From: Rhabditophanes sp. KR3021
Taxonomy: Eukaryota; Nematoda; Chromadorea; Rhabditida; Alloionematidae
Length of the DNA stretch: 64,000 nucleotides
Direction of reading: 5' to 3'
Assembly (NCBI GenBank): GCA_963281155.1
Contig: CAUJLY010000006.1
Coordinates: 4,154,001 to 4,218,000 of the forward strand
Each line of letters opens with the position of its first letter. Position 1 is the first letter of the stretch. Below, piece by piece: positions 12,882-24,535 of the stretch. The notes below the pieces were generated by a model. The model was not told the origin of the DNA. It worked only from the letters and a program-made list of their open reading frames with translations, and did no database searches. The translations under genes were made by a program, and so were the position numbers.

Positions 12882-14110
12882 ATTGAATTATTCACTATAT
12901 CAATTAAACTTCATATTGTTTTAAAATATTATAAATATTATGAATTATTGTGTCAGAAGCTTGATATGTAAATTTGTTGAAGATGAACAACTTTACATTG
13001 GTAATAGCGAGTTTATTATCATTTTTTAAGTACCACTGCTTAAATTGAATTTTTATATTTTTTTGTTCTTCTGTATCCCATTTGACTATTAATGAAAATG
13101 TCGATCAAAATGTTGATGCTGCTAACAGTGGAACCAATTTATAATTCGTTTGGTATTATACAACAGTCATTTTTTAAAATAATTAAGCCTAATATTATAG
13201 TCTTTTTTAATTTATTAGAAGCTTTTCCAAGTTTCATTCCAAAATTTGCTAACAGAATTCATATAGAATCCTGAACGCATACTAACCTCGAACTGGGTTT
13301 TTTAAACCGTTTTTGTCTATTTCGGGAGCCTTTTATACTCGACGTTACAAAAATCGGAAGTAAGACATTGCAGCAGTCGACTAAACATGCAACTGTGTGC
13401 ATTTGTTAGATTTAACTGTATTATCGGTATAATTGGTAAGTGATATACAGGATTCAAGCTGCAAATACTTGAATACAATCTTTGTTCAGCAACAGTTTAC
13501 AACTCAAATACGTAGGCCTACCTTAATGTGTAAAGTGATAAAAGTGCCACCATACGTTGCATTCAATAACCTATACAATGACAAATGATTAATTACACAA
13601 ACTTGCACATTGATTTATTGAGAAACAATGATTGGAGTCAACTCAAGCTTCGAAAATATTTTCCTGGAGTAATTGAACCTTGATGTATTTATAAATGCTT
13701 TCATTTGATAATATTTGAGAAAATACATGTACATGTAACGGGAAGGAATAAAGACAGTTGTTTTAGGTAAATTAAGCCGAGAAGAGCAACCTTCATTAAA
13801 TCGAAAAATAAAACAATGGTTGATATTTTATCATGCTAAGGTGAAAAATGTACTTTGCGAAATAATTTAAACGTATTGCTTTAGAATTGGACTATTTGAC
13901 TAAAAACGGTTTGATAGACACTACACACCTTATAGAAACGAAGGAGTACATTGCTTACCAAATCAATTGGACTCAGACGAATTGACGTAAACATGGAGCA
14001 AATCAAGAAATCAGGATGGTCGTCAGAAGAAAGACTCTTTAAATCAAAGCAAGTGAATTTATTTTAAACGTAAAGACCCGTACAAACAATTACAAGGTAT
14101 TTTATACATT
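12882..14110. other. Intergenic, AT-rich
   Basis: Lies between the solo LTR and the 3' end of the tyrosinase gene. A 61-codon frame at 13092 has no family resemblance or splice context. Nothing else was recognised. Confidence 0.45.
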
Positions 14111-16632
14111 CTAACATATTAATGTCAAGTACGGCATTGTTAATTGCCATTTGGAAGGATGCCCAACCATTTTCCATCCAATCAAGTTCATCACGTTTTC
14201 GCTCGATGTAAATACATTCTCGTCACTATATTCTTTGTTAAAATGTAGGTAGACCTGGTCTGTACATGTCCCATTTTTTATATAGCTTCCTTTGCTACAT
14301 TTTGCTGCACAATTTACTATCTGTCCATCGAGTATCGGCAATATTTTAACTGAAACACCTCGTCCAATTCTGTAGGGATTAGGTGCTCGTACCAAGATTG
14401 TATTATAGTCAAAAGGAGAACGTATTTTCTTGACACTTTCTTTCCAATTATAATATGGATTCTTCTCATCAATTACTGTTATCTTCAAAGTATGTGTTTT
14501 AATATATTTATGGCACCTGTACTTACCTCTAAATTTTCTAAGTTTGTCTTAGATGACATCTTTTGCTGCAATTCAATTCTAAACCAGACGGTTTCATCAT
14601 TTGGCACTGGAAACGTAACCAAGCTTTTCAACGATTTGTTCAATTTTTCCACATCTATTCTCTTTGAATGGCATGCAAAGATCATATCTGGAGATTGGAT
14701 GTACCATTTAGAAGGATGATTGCCGAAGTCAATATCTAAGTATTTGCGCGACATTAGGCTGTGTGTGTAAGCAATGTTATTAGTGTCTTTATCCATCCTA
14801 ACATTCATCTTTATGATAGAATCACAAACTTGATATATTGCTGCAGTTATATTATAACAATAACTTTGGCAATAGTTTCCATATTCATCTCTTGCAATCA
14901 AATTTAGAATATGAGTAAAACCACTGGCTGGTTTAGGTAGTGCCATATAGATGGTGCCGGGGTATTCTGGAAACTTAGCCGCTCTTTCGATAAATGAAGT
15001 CTCGTTGAATAAATTATACTCATCAGTAATAGTAATGTGGCCTAATGGATTCATAATTGGTTCATAATTCCTGTTGAGGAGAAGTGTCTTAGCCCATACT
15101 ACATTATTAAGTGTTTTCTCAATCCTATCCATTCCATTTCCGTTGGAATTTTGCAATTTACACTTACCTTCTAGACACGTGGATTTGTAGCATGGAAGTT
15201 GATCCTCTAGCCCTTTGCAATTTCCTCCTAATCGTATTTTGCTTTTACAACGCCATACTTTTGTATCACACCAATAATATGGAGTGTCTTCACACACAGG
15301 GTTTTTTGAATCACAATGTTTTACATTTTTGTATTCATACCAGTAGTCTGTATAATCATTCGATAAGCCATCTTTATTTTTCAAACTAAATGGGTGCATT
15401 TGTGAATCAAATGAATGTTTGTCGTAGCAGATGTTCTAAAAGTAAGTTATAAGAATCAAATGATTATTTTATTACCTCAGCATAGTCATTTTCCCTTTGA
15501 TACCTGTTTTGCTTCGATTGCCTGAATCGTTCCCACACACTGTCAATAAATGCATGGTGCATGTAAAACATCGGATCATTTGGACTAACTCGAATAACAA
15601 ACATAAATCCACCTACCCAGACATGTGACAATCCATGCATAGATTCAAATGTTTTGTCGTGACAAAAAGTTAAATCTTTATAGGCCTTTCTGTTTAAAAT
15701 CCATTTGATGTCATCTTCGGACAATAAACGATCCTGATGACGGCCACCTGTGTAGCGGAAAAGTTTTTGAATTGGAACTGAGCTCAGAGGCATAATGGAA
15801 TTAGTTGACCAATCCTTAAAAGCTCCCGTCTTTACATACCCATTTCCATTTCCCATAAAATCATCTGTCCACATGATACTATCTGAAGGGTCTGGCAAAT
15901 CACAATCTAATGTTGAATCCCAATAAGGCATTGCAACCAGCGGATTTTCATTTTGTAAGGCTGTTTCGAATTGTCTTAAAAATTCCCGATGATAAGGTAA
16001 AAATGCAGGACCCCAATGAGCTGCTAAAGCACTGTCTGGATAATGGATCAATGTGTGCAAGTCCCATAATGTAATATTGTCAATTGTTAAGGTCTTTAGT
16101 CTGTTCATTGCCTTATGGACTTCCCTTCTTTCTTCGTCAGACATCATTCTGTACTCTTTTCGAACAACTTTCTGACCAATATTTTCCAAAATACCCCTTT
16201 TTGTTCGCTAGAAATATCATGTGTTAGTGTAAATATGATCATTAATTACGAGAATCTGGCTACTTACTGCTTCATTATTTGATTGATTCAATTTTTTAGA
16301 CTCTAATGATGCGAGATATCTTTTTTGACCTTCTGAAATCAAATTGTAAAATAGGACAAATATTTATTCAGTTTACCAGAAATTGTTTCAAGCGAAAAAT
16401 CACGTTTTGGCACTTTTGAATCATTAAGCCACATTGCTCGATGATGACAAGCTCTAGTGAGGTCCTTTTTCTTTAAATAATTGGATTCCCACATATTTTC
16501 ACATTGATCTACAAGCCATTCATCAGCTAAATTAGCGTGCTTTCCTATTTCATTAATTTCCTCAAAGTAATACCCATTGGTGGTAATAAAAAGAGCAAAG
16601 TCATAGTATAAAAATAAAATTAGTAACCACAT
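14111..16632 (-). CDS. Secreted tyrosinase / hemocyanin-type copper oxidase with duplicated C-terminal module
   Basis: Exons: 16632-16377, 16332-16268, 16207-15476, 15435-14527, 14482-14111; phases agree, giving 777 residues. An N-terminal hydrophobic signal precedes a small Cys segment, then an RTKRG site that a proprotein convertase could cut (about residue 105). The copper core is intact: CuA histidines near 158, 171 and 180 (HWGPAFLPYH), PYWDSTLD, CuB HGLSH (298, 302) and the third His in DPMFYMHH (about 324). Such enzymes oxidise phenols, and in nematodes they are linked to cuticle or eggshell cross-linking. After a Cys-rich linker come two related modules of about 150-200 residues, each ending in (N/G)HPSKW plus a hydrophobic stretch and Cys (near 590 and 760). 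The start ATG follows a TTTCAG at 16647, a likely trans-splice site. Confidence 0.9.
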
Positions 16633-17942
16633 TTCAACAGCTACCCCTGAAAGTTATTAAAATTTAAGTAAAAGGAAACTTTTACCAATACTCAAACAAA
16701 AACTCGTTGATGATTGAAGCGGAAAAGTAATAGCTAACCTTATAGACGACCTTCATAAGGATGAATTTTACCAAAAGTCACGAAGCTTAGTAAGGTAGGA
16801 ACATTTACAATTAAAATATTACAACATAACTACTTATCAAGCGCGATCATCATCTTAAAATATGTATTTATTTAATTGCAATCACCAAATGTATTTTTTG
16901 TTATCATAACTTTTTGTTTGGGTGAGAGATAGTCAAAGTTCTTTGTTGTAAAATGAAGCTAAATTTATACAATCACGATATATGGAATGAGAAGTGAATC
17001 ATAGCAGTAACCCGTAAAAGTGGACATGATTTAAGAAGTAAAAGGAATTTATAGTAGGCATAATTTAGAGAGTGAAGACAATCTAAAGTTATTAAATATT
17101 TCTGCTTTAATCATCACAATAAAAGTCAAAACTTGACGCCACATTCTGATCTTATTTTTATTCATACACACCCACGTACTTTTATTTAATCAGTGCTTAA
17201 TGAAGCAAGACCTTTTAGGTAAATTCAAAAAATAAAAACTTATAGGTGTATTAGTCATTTGTATATTTAAATGAATACTTTTTATTTACGCAAACATATA
17301 AAAAAGTAATTGATACAAAGCAAAAAATAGTTTGTTGTCTACAACTTGCGGAAAAGTGAAAATATAGTCTAATAAATGACTGGATGTTGAAATTTTTTCG
17401 ACTTTATAATATTTTATGAATATTGCTCTTATTATTCATCATCTTTCTTTCATAACATTACTATATAATCTTATATAGTGTTTCGATTCATGTAAATGTA
17501 TAGTTAAAACGGTATTTGTTATTGTGACCTGAAAAATTTACTGCAATCAACAAATTCAACATCTATATAGTGATAAAATGATGACTTTCGTTTTCAGGAT
17601 ATCCAAAAGAAATGCGTCTATGTGAATAAACTTATTAACCACTTTTGTATTATAAAAAATCAACTGTTACTTTTTGATTGAACGGAAATATTATTTTCAA
17701 AAACTACTTGAAGGTATTGAGTTGTTAAATAATTGTCTATATGCTACTGCTTTTATTGTTTCTCTTAATAGAAATAATTACAATGCAAGTTTATTTCTTT
17801 TGTTGTTTGCGTCATTAATAAAAATAAATTTATTAATCAAATACATAATTGCTAGACCTGTTGTTGAGTGCTTAACTGTTTCACTCCAGACCAGGCCCGG
17901 TCTTGGATAGTTTGATCTATATCTGTTTGAAAATCCTGTTAG
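16633..17942. other. Intergenic, AT-rich
   Basis: Upstream of the tyrosinase gene. A 79-codon frame at 17674-17910 has low-complexity hydrophobic content and no splice partners, so it was not called. Confidence 0.45.
16647..16648 (-). promoter_or_regulatory. Candidate spliced-leader acceptor of the tyrosinase gene
   Basis: ACTTTCAG ends 14 nt before the ATG with no upstream exon apparent; it fits a nematode trans-splice acceptor. A 5' UTR intron is the alternative. Confidence 0.45.
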
Positions 17943-18327
17943 GGCTTGTTTGCCGAATCCTTATTAACTCAATATGTAGGAAATGATTCTGAAGAAATAA
18001 TCAAAGAACTTATCAGTAATATTGCTAATATTCTTGTAGAAGAATTTTGTCTTCAAGCCTAATGTCGTTCTCAACAAAGATATGGTCGTTAATTTGTGGG
18101 GTATCATCGAAAGCAGTCTTGTAGGTGAAGAAGCTTGTTTACCGAGTGCCGCCGTTCTCGAAGATGACTAAATAGTTAGAACTACAGATGGTTTGGTTTT
18201 ACCAAGCACTTCAAACAGGAAAATGTTAGAGTTGTACGTTCAATTGACACCAAAGGATGCATTTCCTTTTGATTTGTTCTCGTTTACCGCTAAATTTAAG
18301 GAAAAAGGACAAGAGACGAGTTTGTAG
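17943..18327 (+). pseudogene. Decayed coding fragment of unknown protein
   Basis: Two adjoining frames read as ordinary soluble protein rather than random AT sequence. The first runs 17946-18062, rich in Glu, Ile and Leu (for example YVGNDSEEIIKELISNIA). The second runs 18055-18327 with PNVVLNKDMVVNLWGIIESS, an in-frame stop at 18169-18171, then VRTTDGLVLPSTSNRKMLEL and more. The two frames join if one base of a TTTT run near 18047 is ignored. No start, splice sites or upstream continuation is visible, because the frame is closed by TAG just before 17943. I do not recognise the parent protein. It could be a retrocopy fragment or a duplicated exon that has decayed. Confidence 0.45.
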
Positions 18328-18722
18328 CTAGTGCTGATGGAAGTTCAGATTCATTAATATCTCAAAAAACAAGCTAAAATTTATTTTCGTATTTAGAATT
18401 TTCTTTTTGTATAAGTTCATTTACTTATTGTCATGAGAAGACATGATTAGCATGCTCATCGTGTAATTATTTGTAGACTTTGATACTGATCGAGCCTTAA
18501 GTTAATATATAAAGGATGGCGTCATGTTTTTAAGGGATTATTATATGTTTATGTTGGACGGAGGTTGTGAAAACCGGAATCAATGTTATTTAATAAAAAG
18601 ATATTAAGCTGTTGTGTAATTATTATTTAAGTAAAGTGTTAATAATAGGAAAACAGTTAGGAGTTTACGTCACTTATTAATTCGTTTAAATAAAAATTTA
18701 TTAATAAGCAATAATATTTTAA

Positions 18723-19769
18723 TTAAATAATTCTTGCATCGTTTACTTTCCTATTTCTATTATGGGTAGCTGCAGTAGGTACCATTACATTCACTCTATT
18801 CAATTTGTAAATATAGTGCAATCCTAAAAATCTTCCATAAGCAATTCGAAATGATTCATTTGCTATAATTATAAAATATGGTGGAAACAAAACAATTAAT
18901 TGTGACAAATAATTATTGTAAGTGGTTATAACGGCTCTTGATACTGCATCGCCAATAATTAAATAATATAAACGACCAAAGGAAAATGCTGAGTAAAAAA
19001 ATATACCAAATGTGATTACATTGCAATATAGGATGTTAAAGAAAATTTTCTTTGCTTCATCCGTGCTGTTGGTATTACTGTTGTTGTTCATAGTATGTAC
19101 TCTAATAATTTGCTTATACTTGATCATATTAATTGAATTGAAGATTAAACAAATTGACCCTATAATAAATGTATATCCACACATTGAGACTGTGTTAATC
19201 CAAGATACGTTAGAATTTTGCATTTGATATAAGTTAAAACCTGTTTCATTTAAGTACCTTGCTTTCGATTCCGAAACGAACATATGAAAATGTGTTAAAA
19301 AGGGTAAAAATATTTGAAATATTATTAATATTATAGCCACTTTAGTAGTGTAAATCTAAAGATTAAAAATGTTATCAAGTATTGCATTTTTTGCAAGAAT
19401 TACCTTATTATAACTAGGAATCCAATTCATAGCTACAAATCTGGATATAACGATAAATAAATTCCCTATTAAGCATGAGACCATAAATGCGCTAGTTCCG
19501 AACATGACGATTCGCCTTAACACTATTTGTTTGTCAAACCATTCAAAAAATAATTGGAACTGCAAAAGTCGCCCAAGGATTATATTCACCCACATAAAAA
19601 GTAAGTCATAAATGCCATTAATCATAAAGTGAACATAAAAATGGTTTTGATTTTTTATTGTTGAGTTTAATAAAGTACATCCTATACATATTATTATAGA
19701 GATGTAAAATAAAACAGAAAAAAGCTCAAATATAAAGTACAAATCTTCGAGAACACTGTTTACTAGCAT
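18723..19769 (-). CDS. Nematode 7TM chemoreceptor, Srg/Sru-like
   Basis: Two exons, 19769-19404 and 19355-18723, are separated by a 48-bp intron in phase 0; 332 residues. Seven hydrophobic helices can be counted: near residues 12-35, 45-72, 88-112, 122-145, 165-190, 212-242 and 262-290. The segment after helix 3 (FIVISRFVAMNWIPSYNK) resembles the N-R-F...P-Y motif of the Srg superfamily, and the last helix contains FPPYFIIIANESFRIAY, like the P-P...R ending of that group. Such receptors normally sit in sensory cilia and couple to G proteins; the ligand is unknown. Family assignment within the Srg/Sru/Srv group is tentative. Confidence 0.72.
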
Positions 19770-19934
19770 TACTAAATAATAGAATAATTAATTTTGAATA
19801 TGATAAACTAATTATTTTTTTAATAAACGATTGTTCATATAGATACTTATGAATACAGATAGCAGAAGTATTTTTACTAGGTTTTAATAAAATCGTTATT
19901 AATTTTTAAAATAAGGTAATAAATGCTGGATATG

Positions 19935-20600
19935 AGAGACAGTATGAACCAATTTTACCTTTTTGGCATAGGCCATTGCCTTTTACACATACTTGGGATA
20001 ATTAATTTACACTCCTTAATTATAGCATTTTTAGTTGTTGTAACGGCTTAATGTTACGCTTGTTAAGACGCCCTTTAAAGTAGCCCCTGAGCCAATAATC
20101 ACACGGAGCCACGTCTGGACTAGAAGGCATCCATTGCTCCTTTTTAATGCACCAAATTCCTCAGCATCCATGAAGGCGACCGTTTTCTTCCAGTATGTGC
20201 TGGTGCAGAGTCTTGTTGAAAAAGTAGTTCTCATCGAGCATGTGTTGATTGGCTTCATGACCTCGCTATGTAATAATCTTGATTGATTTTGGCGCCAGAC
20301 TCAACAAAGATTAGCTTAAAGACCTTATCCACGGGAAAGCTACCCATACCATTAATTTTGTGGGTTAGCGACTTTTTTGACGGTGTCACAAATTGACCGG
20401 CTTTGGGACTTCAGGATGTATTGGATTTTGCGTTTTTACCCTTCCCAGATACACTGAACCAAGCCTCGTCGGAGGTGATCATTTTCCGGTACTTTCTATT
20501 CTTAATTAGGTCGTAGAGAGGTCATCAAACACCTCACGTACGGATGATTCATTCATAAACAAAGTCTTAATTTTTGACATATTTTCATCGGTGAACTTGA
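19935..20600 (-). mobile_element. Dead Tc1/mariner-type transposase copy
   Basis: On the minus strand, pieces in different frames match mariner transposases. ITSDEAWFS lies near 20475. A segment near 20370-20300 reads as hydrophobic transposase core with VESGAKINQDYYI. FFQQDSAPAHTGRK (about 20220-20180) holds the second catalytic Asp context. SPDVAPCDYW and GYFKGRLNKRNIKPLQQL (about 20130-20050) hold the third catalytic region. At least four frame changes or stops separate these, so the copy cannot encode a working enzyme. The helix-turn-helix N-terminus is not seen, and terminal inverted repeats could not be identified by eye. The DD34D/DD37D subclass is undetermined. Confidence 0.75.
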
Positions 20601-21088
20601 CAGTTGGTATGACGGGTTAATTAAAAAGTGTTAGTTTGGAGAGTTTAATAGGGTCGCCAAGGTACCCCATCCCAAAATTTGCTTTTTAAAGAGTCATTTA
20701 ATTTCGGAGATATGATAATTTTATTAAAAGCTAGTAAAAATATTTCTGCTATCTGTAAATACAAACTAAAGCCACAATAATATGTAAATTTATTAAAGAC
20801 ATTTATTTTGTCGAAATATTTAAACAATTAAATAAATTTAGAAAGGGAAATGTTTATATTATTGAGTATGACTCCAATTCATTCAAAATCATTGAATGAA
20901 CACAATTCAGTATTTTATTCCAACTATAATTGACTTCACAAAAATTGAACTTTTTTGTTGATCAAACAACCACAAATATTTCTATCTAAAAAGTATGGTG
21001 TACTTTTGGTTACTTCCTCTCTATTTTCAAACTCCACAGGAATGTCTTTAATACAATGTGTTGAACAGGTCATTTGTAAAATAGCAAG
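20601..21088. other. Non-coding spacer beside transposon relic
   Basis: AT-rich sequence between the transposase relic and the LRR-like gene. Part of it may be the outer end of the transposon; nothing else was recognised. Confidence 0.35.
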
Positions 21089-22289
21089 CTATTCAGGATA
21101 CAAAAATTGTCTAAATTTAATACAACTTAAAGATAACACCTTTAGGCTTGTAAATCCTTTCAAATAACCTTCATTATACTGCTCATAAGTGATGCCACAA
21201 TTTATATGACAAGTTATTTCTAATCTCTTTAATAGATTATATGTTTTCTCTAAATAAATACCACTTAAATCAAAATTGATACCTGATAATATAAAAGTTG
21301 TCAATGTTGGTGGAAAATGACTAATAGCTTGATCTTTATCAGGCATAATTAATTCTACTTGTGTCAAGTTGTCAAACAAACTGTCACGTCTTGGGATAAA
21401 GAAATTATCATTCTTTTGAAAATATTAAAAATACATCTCCCAATAATAAGTTTCATTGTGATGCTTCAAAAATTGAATAGATAATCCTTGCATTTTATGT
21501 TACAGCTTTTAGCAATAAGATACTTTCCTGTTTCTATTCCGAACGAATATAATGGATATTTCCTTAAATCTAACAATGAGTTGTTAAATTGATTTACAAA
21601 ATTTACTTTTCCCCGCTTTCTTTTTTCACCAGCAAGCTGCAAAAAAGACAGCACTGTGGAATATTTTACACCATTACTACAATTTATATGAAGATTAAAT
21701 AGTGTACACTCTGAATTTTTGATTGTTTCATAACATTTCTCATAATTAGCATTTATTTCTGAATGAAGAACATCAAAACATTTTTCTAAATTAATTTCAC
21801 GAATGTTTGCCAAATTTGTTTTGATTTTTTGTTCGTCAACTATGGCAGAATACAAATATGTGGTTGTGTTAAATCCTAGGTAAGTAAATTTTAAAGCAGT
21901 AACTGAGTCTGATTTTAAATTATAGCAAATATCTAATATTAATTGATCGACGTTGTTGAGTGTGTGACTTCCCCCATACATACCATCGGTCTCTAAAAAA
22001 TATTCGAATTTTTTAATTGAATTGCACTATGAAACTCAATTTGAAAAATTTGACCATAAAACGGATTTCTTGAACTTTCTCCTATTCGTATAAAACTCAT
22101 ATACCCGAAGCCTTTTTTAATCGGACAAGCTTGCTCAAAGATCCGTCTTTTATTATTGTTAATAGTGTTGAACATTTCAACGTTAGTTTTTTCCAAATAT
22201 ATTAGAGTTAAATAGTCATTTGTACATGTTTCTAGAATATGAGAGATACCAAAGGCAATATACATAGCATTTTTGCTAACTTCATTCAT
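21089..22289 (-). pseudogene. LRR-like orphan family member, probably broken
   Basis: Three collinear minus-strand segments belong together: 22289 to about 22055, 21992-21466, and 21412-21089. The first and second join in phase using the acceptor at 21993-21994 and a donor at 22054 (62-bp intron) or, less well, 22027 (35 bp). The second and third do not join in phase at any good donor, so the gene is either decayed or mis-assembled. The third segment has leucine-rich spacing (LTQVELIMP, LTTFILSGI, LKRLEITC, LKVLSLSC), and the second has weaker repeats. This pattern recalls F-box/LRR-type families that expand in nematodes, but no F-box is visible and the assignment is inference. There is no signal peptide or membrane helix. 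Confidence 0.45.
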
Positions 22290-23467
22290 ATTGAAATAAA
22301 TTAAGTTAGAAAAGAAATTTGAAAGAATAAATTGCTAGTTTATTAATAAATGGGTCACGACAACTAGTTGAAAACTAAAAAGCTGTAATTGTGGCACATA
22401 ACTTTGCGCCAATAAGATATGCAATCATAAAATAGTGTTTGTTTAGTTGATCTACTACAATCATATTCATTTGACATTGTCTAATAAACAAACGGCAAAA
22501 TAAAGTGAATGGAAGTTTTGTTTTTGCCTTCCTTCAACATTAGCCATGTTCTTAAAACTTATCAGCAATTTTTTTATATTCATGTGGAAGAACTTTTTTC
22601 ATCAAACAAAAACATCACAGTGAATTTGAATTATGCATTATATCAAGCAACTTTCAACTCTTAATAGACCATCTTTTAAAGAAGAAAATTTTGCCAATTA
22701 GGTTATCATTGCTTATAAATTTGGAGGTGTTAAATTTAGTCTTTTATATCTTAATAATTTAGTTTGCTAAATGTTTTTTATTGTCTTGATATGTGAAAAA
22801 ATGAAAAATGAATGGGTGTTTTCATAACAGGTCTGAAAACTTTAAGAGATCGGTTACGCATACCTGTACCATTTAAAACAGAACTTAGGCCGGCCGAAGT
22901 TCAAAGTCGATCTAGCAACAGACATAATAATTGCCTAATGATAACCATATTTCGCTAAAATAGCGATAATTTAAGAAAAAATGAAATTACTGTAAAATGA
23001 CTAAACTCCTCATTATAAAATAGCATAATACAAGTTCAGGATATATTTTTCATCGTGAATAATATTATTCAACTAAGTTCATAAACACATAATATTCAAA
23101 TCCTTTTTTCATTTGCCAAAAAGTACACATTCTTTTATTAAATTTTTAGTTACAAAAATAATTTTTCAACTTCAAGGATTGCAAGTGGGAATGTTTAGAA
23201 AGGCACAACTTCAGTACAGAGTGCTCCCATCAAATAGATATTTTTGGAACTCATCTCCCTCATGTTTTTATTAAATAACTGTTGTTCTCCGTTTTATTGT
23301 ACTTTACACTCAAGCTCAACTTTTTTCATCTAGTTAATCATAAAATGTGCCATCTTTTTAAACGGAAACTAGGCTCCTGAACCATGACGTCTATATAAAC
23401 ACGTTATATAAAGACATACATCAATTCATTTGTTTCACACTTTGAAATATTTCTGCCTCTATTAAAC
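22290..23467. other. Intergenic, with a GC-rich palindrome
   Basis: Divergent promoter region between the LRR-like gene and the Str-like receptor. It holds a 22-nt near-perfect palindrome at 22881-22902 centred on GGCCGGCC, and TATA-like ATATAAA motifs at about 23391-23412, some 55-75 nt before the receptor ATG. No coding exon was recognised. Confidence 0.5.
22881..22902. repeat. 22-nt GC-rich palindrome
   Basis: GAACTT-A-GGCCGGCC-G-AAGTTC reads almost the same on both strands (only the A/G pair breaks symmetry). It stands out in an AT-rich intergenic region 566 nt before the Str-like receptor ATG. Confidence 0.7.
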
Positions 23468-24535
23468 ATGGCATCAATTGACACTATTCTCGTATATTCG
23501 ACCTGCGCATTTGCCTTATGTTCAAATACTCTTGCATTTATTGTGACCTTGAGTTACAAGTATGAAGATACTCTAAATGGGTATGCATTAACTCTGCTTT
23601 GTCAATTTACTTTTGCATTCATATCTGCTATTGTTTCGGTAGTTGCGAGAGTTCAGTTGCTCCTAGTTCCTGGGTATATGGTGTTTCATCTAGATAACAG
23701 TCTTTATGTTCCATTAAATTTTGAAGTTTACAGATTTGGAGTTTTTATAGCTTATGGGACTGTTTATTCAATGTTGGCTGCTGTTACGACCGTGATTGTA
23801 TTCCGTTACCTTCATGTATGTGATGTTATTCAAGTGGAAAGAAAGCACTTGATCCTGGGATGTTTTTTGACTTTATTGTCTGGATTCTTTTGTTCCTTTA
23901 ATATCTGGAATTGCGGGACTAGAGAAGCTTATAATGATGTTGTCTATCAGGATAATCTCCTAAGAAATGAAACCAATCCTTTTATCGATAAGGATACAAA
24001 AAGTCTGGCTATTTCTTTGGTAAATTTATAAGTTTTGTATAATTGTAACCAACTTTTCTAGTATGATTTCAAATTATACTTTATGCTGTCATGTTATGTT
24101 CTGTTCTACGTTGTCAATTATTCAATTGCCATAATTACGTATTTTAAATATTCAACTTACATGAAGGAATTTGCTATAGGTTTGAGCGCAAACACTAAGC
24201 GCATGAACACAGAGTTTACAAGAATCCTTGTTTGTCAAGCATTGAGCCCACTCGCTTTGAGTGGGATTCCTGTTTGTTTATATATTGTCTTGGTTTTTGT
24301 TGGGGATTACTGGAAGGATGGAGGTACTTTTTTAATTCGTTCTCATCTGTTTGTTCCATGCATTGACTCGATGTTGTTTCTGTCTTTATCAACCAAGAAC
24401 AGATCTACGATCTATGGATATACTAAAAACTTTAGAAATTTCATCCTGAAGAAAAAGCCATTGCACAATCTTACTCAAGCTCCAAGTGCGTATCCCGCCA
24501 CAGGAACAACAACTGACGGAGTTACTGCCAAATGA
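23468..24535 (+). CDS. Nematode 7TM chemoreceptor, Str/Srj/Srh-like
   Basis: Exons 23468-24019 and 24062-24535 flank a 42-bp phase-0 intron; 341 residues. Seven helices are evident. Str-superfamily marks include FRYLHVC after helix 3 (in place of DRY) and, before helix 6, a segment starting SANTKRMNTEFTRILVCQAL followed by a Pro-containing helix. The C-terminal tail (about 40 residues) is Lys- then Thr/Pro-rich. This family serves odour and pheromone detection in ciliated neurons. The start ATG is the first in frame, preceded by TATA-like sequence at about 23391-23412. A polyadenylation signal AATAAA lies at 24546-24551, 11 nt after the stop. The ligand and exact subfamily are not determinable here. 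Confidence 0.78.

Noticed and set aside
13092..13274. 61-codon plus frame
   Set aside because: Too short, no homology, no splice context.
17674..17910. 79-codon plus frame before the decayed fragment
   Set aside because: Low-complexity hydrophobic content; does not connect in frame to the fragment at 17943.
17880..17930. Possible tRNA or small RNA gene in a less AT-rich patch
   Set aside because: No T-arm GGTTCGA-type motif or cloverleaf could be formed; no tRNA was found anywhere in the window.
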